NCBI GenBank assembly: GCA_007922195.1
Contig: ML681992.1
Span: 276,075 to 340,074, forward strand
From: Podocnemis expansa
Taxonomy: Eukaryota; Chordata; Testudines; Podocnemididae
Reading direction: 5' to 3'
Length of the DNA stretch: 64,000 bases
Shown here: positions 57,801-64,000 of the stretch, piece after piece
Layout: every line of letters begins with the position of its first letter
How positions within the stretch are numbered: position 1 is the stretch's first letter
Made by a program: the position numbers and the translations under genes
The notes under the pieces: model-generated
Told to the model about the DNA's origin: nothing
Database searches by the model: none
Seen by the model: only the letters and a program-made list of their open reading frames with translations

Positions 57801-58719
57801 TGCTTATTCATTTTCCTTCATAAGTCTGTAAGTGTCCCTTCTCTTGTAAAAAAGTCACTTTGTAAAATGACACCTTGGCAGTACATATACATATTCACTC
57901 TACCATTTCTATGTCATATTTGCTCAGCATACTAGTCAAAATGTGATTTCACCTATTCTTCCACATAGCTATTTCCATACAAAAATAAAGGCGTATTCCT
58001 CCTCGTCTATCAACCTACAGATCTGCAGCAGATACTACCAGAAATATGCAATTTAACTTTCGTTTTCCATAGAACAAGTCTTACCCCCTGTTTATTTAGT
58101 GGTTTTTCCATGATGGCCTGCCTGTCCTGGTATTGTATAATCACTAGCTTTGGATTTTAAACGTTGACTTTAAGTAACCCAGGCTCACCACTGCCAGGCA
58201 GGAGGCATATCTGCTATATGCAGCTTTTCTACTTTCTAAAAGAAAAATACAGAAGAAAGTTTACTTGACTAGAACAGCATAGAAAATAAAATACCTATAA
58301 TATTCACTGTGATTCATCTTGCTATTGGTAGCAGTGCGCTCTGAGCCAGAAATTCCTATTTCAGAGACTCAAGAGGCCAAACCTCTTCCTTTCCCTTAGA
58401 TCTGTGGCTTTTGAACGCTAACTTAAACATCATTTTTGTAAATAAATCAGCAATTTAACTGTTTGATTCAATAAGAGTACTTTTTAGGGAGCCAGAATGG
58501 GGTAATAAAAAGGGTTTCCAAACTATCAATAAACCTTATTATAAAACATAAGCCTCTGCCCTTCTGACAAGTTGACATCACATATTTAGCAGCTAATTTC
58601 TTAAAACACAATCAAGTAGAAAAGCAGTGACAGCAATCCTGTAGAGTGCACCTGCATTACAAAATGCTTGTATGATATATTACCACAGACACATTTAGAC
58701 ACTAGAACCTACTAGTCTA
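54810..58719. other. Intronic AT-rich sequence, no gene recognised
   Basis: About 3.9 kb. G-run near 55993-56030. All frames are under 100 codons and domain-free. No dated repeat recognised. Confidence 0.5.
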
Positions 58720-58760
58720 CATCATCTCATGAGGTCCCTTCCAACTCTATGATTCAATTC
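58720..58760 (+). mobile_element. CR1 3' tail fragment
   Basis: 'catctcatgaggtcccttccaactctatgattcaa' is the last ~40 bp of CR1 with its terminal motif. Only the tail was copied, an extreme 5' truncation. Confidence 0.8.
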
Positions 58761-60814
58761 AATAATAATCTTCAAGTAAATTCAGTGGCACCTCAATGCT
58801 CCAGTCTGCCTTCAACATTTGAAGCCACAGTTCAATGCACTTGCACAGCTTCAGGGAATATTTCATAGGCTTACCAACCCTCTGGACAGACTACAGAGAC
58901 TAACATCTACAGTGTTCTGGGCTATGTATTGGCAGCCTGTTGAAAGCCCTTTGGGTGGAGAAAAGCTAAAGAGAAAATGGAAGGAAAATAATAAAAAACA
59001 TAAGCACTGAAGCAGAAATTCTTAAGAAAAGAAATATGAAAATGGTCAGTAGAAATGAATAAAAAAAAGTAACTTTTATCCAATAATGTTATTTACCAAT
59101 AGAAAAAAAAATGACTTTAGGTATTCTAAAACAATGAAAGTCCTGTAGCACCTTAAAGACTAACAAATTTGTTCATGAATAAGCTTTTGTTGCCTGCAAC
59201 CCACTTCGTTGTATGCATGAAATTAGGTATTCTGAACTTTAAAATGAAAAACAAAGAGGGAGAAGAAATTATAGGTGAAATCTAAAATGTCATCCCTAAT
59301 ATTTAATAGAAATTGTCAATCAAAATTCATTTTGGTATAGACTGTTCATATTCAGTGTCTTTAGCCAAGAAAATCTGAGCTACAACATCTAATAAGTGAT
59401 CATTATACAAAATCATTTTTTACTTATTTTGTTTATTGGTAGCATATCTTTTATAAAACAATCAGAATCTTCAATGCAAAACTACAAATCTAATGAGGAC
59501 AAAAGCAGATAGTATAGTATTTCAAACACAGAAGATTATTAACTACAGGATGTGTATTTCTGTTGATTTCTTTTTTATTTATTTATTTTGAAGGAGAAAA
59601 TACAGATTTTGCTATATGCTTTCAGTGTCACTTCTAGCCAACTCTAGCTTTGATGATAACATGCATCTTTGATGACATGGATGAACACATCTAAAATTCT
59701 AGTCTTCCTTCTAGCAAAGCTGTAATCCTGTTCAGAAGGTCAAGAAAAATACGCCTATTAAGCCCAACCAGTTATAAGTTGTAAGCAACATTTTCCTATT
59801 ATGATTTCTTTTTCTGCTGTGCTATCTGATTTCTACAGGGACATGCATCTGTTTACCATGCTAAATCCTGTTGTTCATATTTTGCTTCTAACATATTTCC
59901 TTTGTTCACTTCCTAGAGGTAGACAAAGAGAATTGGTGTTATTGGTAGCATTCTCCAAAGACTCAGTCAATGCAGATGCTGCTAATCTTTTTCTGCTTGT
60001 TATTCAGCAATTAGTGCTTGCCAATAGGATTTGGGAGTCCCAAAAGAGAGCATTTAAAGGAAAGGGTTAAATTCAGCTTGTTTAGTGACATTTTCTGCTC
60101 TTGAAGCCAGTGGTCGTATTCATGGAAACAGCTCAATGGAGGGAGCTAAGGTTTCACTTCAGTTAAATTAAGTTAGATGGACAGGAGTCCAAGTGAACAA
60201 GATCACTGTTAGGATCTAAAGAAACAACCTTTTAAGCATGGAAAGTAATTTGAGCAAAGATGGTTCTTTTAATCAGGTTTATAGTTCCAGATATGTCTTG
60301 TGAAAAGCTCCATTTGGGACATATCACCTGTAGAGCTTCACCTCCCTACTCTCCTGGGTTACATAAGTCAAAACATTCACCCTCCTCATCCCTCCTAAAA
60401 ACCCAACTACTAAGTGATTATTTTTTGAAAGATGAATTAAATCACAAAAAAGGCTATAATGGGGAATCCGGGGTCTTGGAGGAAAGATCAGATGAGTTTT
60501 GAGAAAGAGGAAATTTCTATTTGGAAGGGTGGCCATTAAGAAGGCTTGCAGAGCTATCTTGTTAGAATAAGTCTTCAGGAAAAGGACTAGTTGTAGGGGG
60601 CTGGTGAATCAGGCAAAGGTAAAAGGCCCTTTATCACATCCCTCTGCAATTTATCATGTGAAAATCAGCTTCACATATGTATACCTTAAATTCACCAGGA
60701 TATTGGGGTTATATATCATGGGGACAAAACTGTCATTATTCAAATGCTTGAAAGGATTTAATCACACTATCTATTATACTAATTTGCTATGTGCATGCAT
60801 GTGTGTGGACAGGT
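58761..60814. other. Intronic AT-rich sequence, no gene recognised
   Basis: Contains one PLE end fragment (59133-59220) and otherwise unique AT-rich sequence. An 89-codon frame at 59801-60070 is not recognised and has no supporting splice sites that I can see. Confidence 0.5.
59133..59220 (-). mobile_element. Penelope-like element terminal fragment
   Basis: In reverse: ACGAAGTGGGTTGCAGGC, AAAAGCTTATTCATGAAC, AATTTGTTAGTCTTTAAGGT, GCTACAGGACTTTC. Same terminal block as 10312-10402, opposite orientation. Confidence 0.75.
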
Positions 60815-61335
60815 GTGATATGAAGCATGCCATGTGACAGGCCATTGTGAGGTCAGAGGAGCAATTGGTTGAGTCACCTGTGACCTCACAATGCCCTAGG
60901 AGTCTTGGCATGGTACAGATACATATCTATTGTAGCTGCATACCGTGTTGTAATTCATAAAGATGAAATGGCTGAGGATTTAAAAATTGGACAGTAACAG
61001 CCAGTGAAACCCACACACGGTTCACTCTGGTCACATGGCTGCCCCTTTGGAGCTTGTCAAAATTATAAAGCTCTCAGATATGCTTTCAGCTGTTTCCAGT
61101 ATTTCACGCTGACTCTTCAGACTATTGTATGTGGCGCTCACTCGGGGAAGAAACCATGAAAATCTGGAAGTTTACATGAAGGATATGAACTACCAAGGAA
61201 AAGTTATAGCTGACCATAGATCTTTTGCAAAAAAGTTGTAATTAAAAGAGCTATTAATCAATTAAAATAAATAAGTATTTTATAAATTCCCTTTTGATTT
61301 TCCCCCATCGCTTTTGACAGGTTACAGCTAGTTAA
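60815..61335 (-). repeat. Unclassified dispersed repeat, copy 2 (inverted to copy 1)
   Basis: Reverse complement matches 40729-41189 from end to end, with about 60 extra bases at 60880-60940. Shared blocks include 'gctgaggatttaaaaattggacagtaacagccagtgaaacc' and 'gctgtttccagtatttcacgctgactcttcaga'. Also carries GGCTGCCCCTTTGGA. The two copies could pair in one transcript. Confidence 0.82.
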
Positions 61336-62251
61336 TATACTGTAATTCTAAAAGTTGAGAGAAGCCATATCAAAATTGGGAATATGGGAATAAAGCTCAC
61401 AAGTCTTTCATGACAGCACATAAGATACAAGGCTAGCTTTGACCCTATGCACCTCCCACGCTGCAATCAAGTGCACTGACAACAAGCCAGAGGTGTTCAC
61501 TGCATGAACAGGTGAAAAAGGTGATTGTAAGAAGTGTGAAGACAATTCTGTATCCGTAATACATTCATCCCAATGTGCAAGGGCATCTGTTAAAATGCTT
61601 TCTCTTAACAAGCAGCTTTAGAGATCCCTATGACGGCAGATGAATAATAATATACAGAGGATAAATTAACAAGGAGCTACAAGGTGGCACAATGCAAGTG
61701 AAGAGCATCTATTGTGAGGAACACAAATCATGAATAAAAGTGGTAACAATTATAAGTAGCGAATAAATACTTTGAGGACCAGTTGTTATGCTCTCTTAGA
61801 TGAAGCAAAATCTGCTTAAAGAGTTTTCAAGTCTCTGATGGTAATTGCTGTGGTTTCCTTCTGCTTTAATGAAAACTTCTCAGTGGAATGTGGAGCCATG
61901 ACTGATGTCTACTAGCAGAAAAGATAATGAGCAGAAGAGAGCAATGAGTACACTACCTTTTCTCTCATGCATACTCTTCTCAGTGCAAATCTATCTAGGA
62001 GTCACCCACCAAAATTACAAGAAAGGGTCAAGTAACTGGTACTAGAAAAAGGAAGTAAAAACCAAAACCAGTGTTCACAAACCAAATTTTGCATTTAGGT
62101 CCTCATATCCCACAGGCCCTAAAGAGGTCTTGCTTGCAATTTTATTTGATCATGTCACCTACCACATTAAGATGCTTTTTTGACTCCAAATCTGCTACCA
62201 AATCAAATCTAAACTTCTTTTCATCACTTTGGCTGTGTTCACATGTAAACA
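61336..62251. other. Intronic sequence, no gene recognised
   Basis: Unique-looking mixed-composition sequence with short frames only. Confidence 0.5.
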
Positions 62252-62552
62252 GTGGGTTACTCACCAGTAACCGTTCTTCTGCGAGATAGACTGCTCGGAT
62301 CCATTCAGTAATAGGTGTCTCCATGCTGGAGTGCCGGATTGTTCAGAAAAAACTTGTCCTAGCCTGTCAGGAGAGCGGAGGCAGCCTCTGCCCCTCGTGC
62401 CACCCCGTGTCTATATATACGGCCACCTCCCAACCCGACCCCTCCTCAGTTCCTTAGAGTCACCAACTCCAGATGCGGGGGCAGAGGGGAAGGACCTGAA
62501 TGGATCCAAGCAGCCCATCTTGAAGAAGGACGGTTACTGGTGGGTAACCCAC
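62252..62552. mobile_element. Inverted-repeat element with ~55-bp arms
   Basis: Left arm 62252-62306 (GTGGGTTACTCACCAGTAAC ... GGATCCATTC) and right arm 62498-62552 are inverted copies with few mismatches. The ~190-bp loop is CpG-containing and has TATATATAC followed by a GC-rich stretch. The layout resembles a repeat common in turtle sequences, but I cannot name the family. No frame. Confidence 0.7.
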
Positions 62553-63996
62553 CGTTCTTCTTCGAGTGCTGCTTGGATACATTCAATAATAGATGACTAT
62601 TAGCCATGCTGATGGATGGCGGGTGGAGTTGGTTCTTCTGCCTTCAGCACAGCACCATGCCCCATGAGGTAGAGGCCCAGCAACATGATCCTTGCTGGAG
62701 TCAAGAGGTGAACAGGCCTTGACGCGGCCCAGAAGGGTCAAGAGCTGAGGGCCAACCCAGGACAGGGGCATCAACCCGCTGAGGTCGGAACAAGGTCACC
62801 ATAACTAGAGTAAAGGATGCAACCTAAACATACAGGGTTGCGTTAGGTGTCCGCATAGGTGGAAATGTGGAGTATGACAGACAGAATATAGTGTCTGGTC
62901 ATAGGACTTGCTGTGTGGACTCGTGGGAGAACGCTGAATGCCAACAAGTGCAAATTTAGGCATATTGGCCATGTCTCACACGAGAACGAAGAAAGGGTAG
63001 AGATTAGTTCCTGAAATGATCACCCGAAGGCTTAGCTGGAGCCACATGGTTATGAACTGATCTGGCGACTACTGGGTATGCAGGTAGTTGTAAGGGGCTG
63101 ACCATACCCCTTGTCCAGGTCGTGACCAAACATAGCCATCTGGTCAAAGCAAGTGAGGATGAGGATACAGGGTCATAAGATGGGCTCAAAAACTACTGAG
63201 AAGACCACAGGACACTAAACAGCAGCATATGGGGGCCAAGCCAAGCAGAACGGAGGCCTACGGTATGCTAGCTATAAACCGGGTCGTGTGGGAGCACACG
63301 TTTTCAGCCGAACAGGCACCCAGGACCAGGTTCTCGCAGGAAAGAAGGCTCCGGGGCGTAAGAGTCACCAACAGCAAGGTGGCCTGAGGCAGTATTAATG
63401 AGTTGGTCCTTATAGGGCTCACGGGAGCAGGAGAATTCACAGGAAAAAGCCTGCTGGGCCTATAAGCTCGCAGGGTTTCGCATCGCAAGAGCCCTCATGA
63501 GTGCATGAGGGAGGGAGAAGGGTTGGGGATAACACCTGCTACCATTTGGCCACCCCATTGAGGACTGAAAGATTCATAGAAGTGCCGTGTAAGGTCGCGG
63601 TCTCAGTACCTACAGTACTTCCCGGAGGGATAGCGCTACTGCTCTGCCATGCCAGGGGTGCCAAGGACAAAACTCCTCAGTACATGGGTATTCAAAGAAC
63701 CCCGACGCCGAGGGAGGTTCCTTCCTATGAGCTAGGAAGTGAATCCATTACAGGGTGGCAACTGCAGCATCTCAAGAACACTCTGGAGTTAGAGAACCAA
63801 ACGAAGTATTCCCCCAGGCTGAAAGCCAGAGGGCGAATAAAGGGAGTACAACCCCCAAATTCTTGGATATTGTCGGAAAAATAGGCTCTCTGTCTATCAC
63901 GCCAGTGGGCGGGCATTGGATGTGAATGGGTCCTCAAGAATTGAAGAGGAGCTGCAGTACTAATGGGTGCCACCAACGTATATGGGGGTAACCCGC
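62541..63996. mobile_element. Second, longer member of the same inverted-repeat family, ending at the window edge
   Basis: A third arm copy starts at the shared palindrome TGGGTAACCCAC (62541-62552) and continues CGTTCTTCTTCGAGTGCTGC ... TACATTCAATAATAG. The far end near 63985-63996 reads, in reverse, GCGGGTTACCCCCATATACG, a decayed partner. The 1.4-kb body is richer in CpG than the rest of the intron. The best frame (127 codons, 63501-63884) has no recognised domain. Confidence 0.5.
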
Positions 63997-64000
63997 AATA

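Larger units (their letters stand above)
34856..64000 (-). other. PCDH17: Presumed last intron of PCDH17 (continues off the window)
   Basis: The previous constitutive exon should encode residues like SSSTFKDPE...RDSGH...MKTTSTKSQPLE. No minus-strand sequence of this kind was found between 34856 and 64000, so the whole right part is best read as one large intron. Known PCDH17 genes do carry long introns. It is filled with nested transposons described separately. A missed short exon cannot be excluded by eye. Confidence 0.65.

Noticed and set aside
59801..60070. 89-codon frame considered as an upstream PCDH17 exon
   Set aside because: Wrong strand and no similarity to the expected protocadherin cytoplasmic sequence.
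63501..63884. 127-codon plus frame near the right edge
   Set aside because: No recognised domain, inside an inverted-repeat element, with competing frames on the other strand.
1..64000. CRISPR arrays, operons, tRNA or rRNA genes
   Set aside because: None seen. Tandem repeats here are microsatellites or minisatellites, and the only tRNA-like stretch (40655-40715) is a degraded SINE head.

Overview
The window looks like reptile nuclear DNA, most probably turtle. It is AT-rich and gene-poor. It is loaded with CR1 LINEs, Penelope-like elements (PLEs), GC-rich non-autonomous hAT transposons and palindromic AT-rich MITEs. The turtle assignment is inference from the repeat mix. Only one host gene is recognised with confidence: the 3' terminal coding exon of the delta-2 protocadherin PCDH17, on the minus strand at 34173-34855.

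Layout. 1-2467: antisense, 5'-truncated CR1 whose ORF2 reads without a stop from 2004 to the window edge, followed by a decayed Ty3/gypsy integrase relic. 3-13 kb: old CR1/L3-like fragments and three GC-rich hAT elements (6692-7253, 7886-8424, 12527-13075), two of them with clear 8-bp target duplications. 13.4-16.7 kb: antisense CR1, then a PLE fragment with a GIY-YIG endonuclease reading frame between inverted arms, then a palindromic MITE. 16.7-26 kb: mostly single-copy AT-rich sequence with a 36-41-bp minisatellite and a MIR-like SINE. 26-29.4 kb: MITE, three short hATs, an L2-like LINE tail. 29.4-34.2 kb: downstream region and presumed 3' UTR of PCDH17.

To the right of 34855 the sequence should be the last intron of PCDH17, because the preceding coding exon was not found before 64000. 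This intron holds a ~490-bp PLE-derived foldback with a perfect 14-bp target duplication, and an antisense CR1 carrying nested hATs (hAT F inside hAT E inside CR1, with hAT D beside them). It also holds two inverted copies of an unclassified repeat (40729-41189 and 60815-61335), further MITEs, a 1.5-kb MITE-like element interrupted by PLE sequence and a minisatellite, and an inverted-repeat element at the right edge.

Most interesting signals: a 75-nt splice-bounded segment at 48335-48409 that would insert 25 residues in frame into PCDH17; the foldback PLE series with a hammerhead-ribozyme-like core; a MITE group whose subfamilies each carry arrays of 14-bp palindromes centred on TCGA; and an apparently undamaged CR1 ORF2. 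Function statements rest on recognised protein families. Repeat boundaries with matching target duplications are seen directly; other boundaries are approximate.
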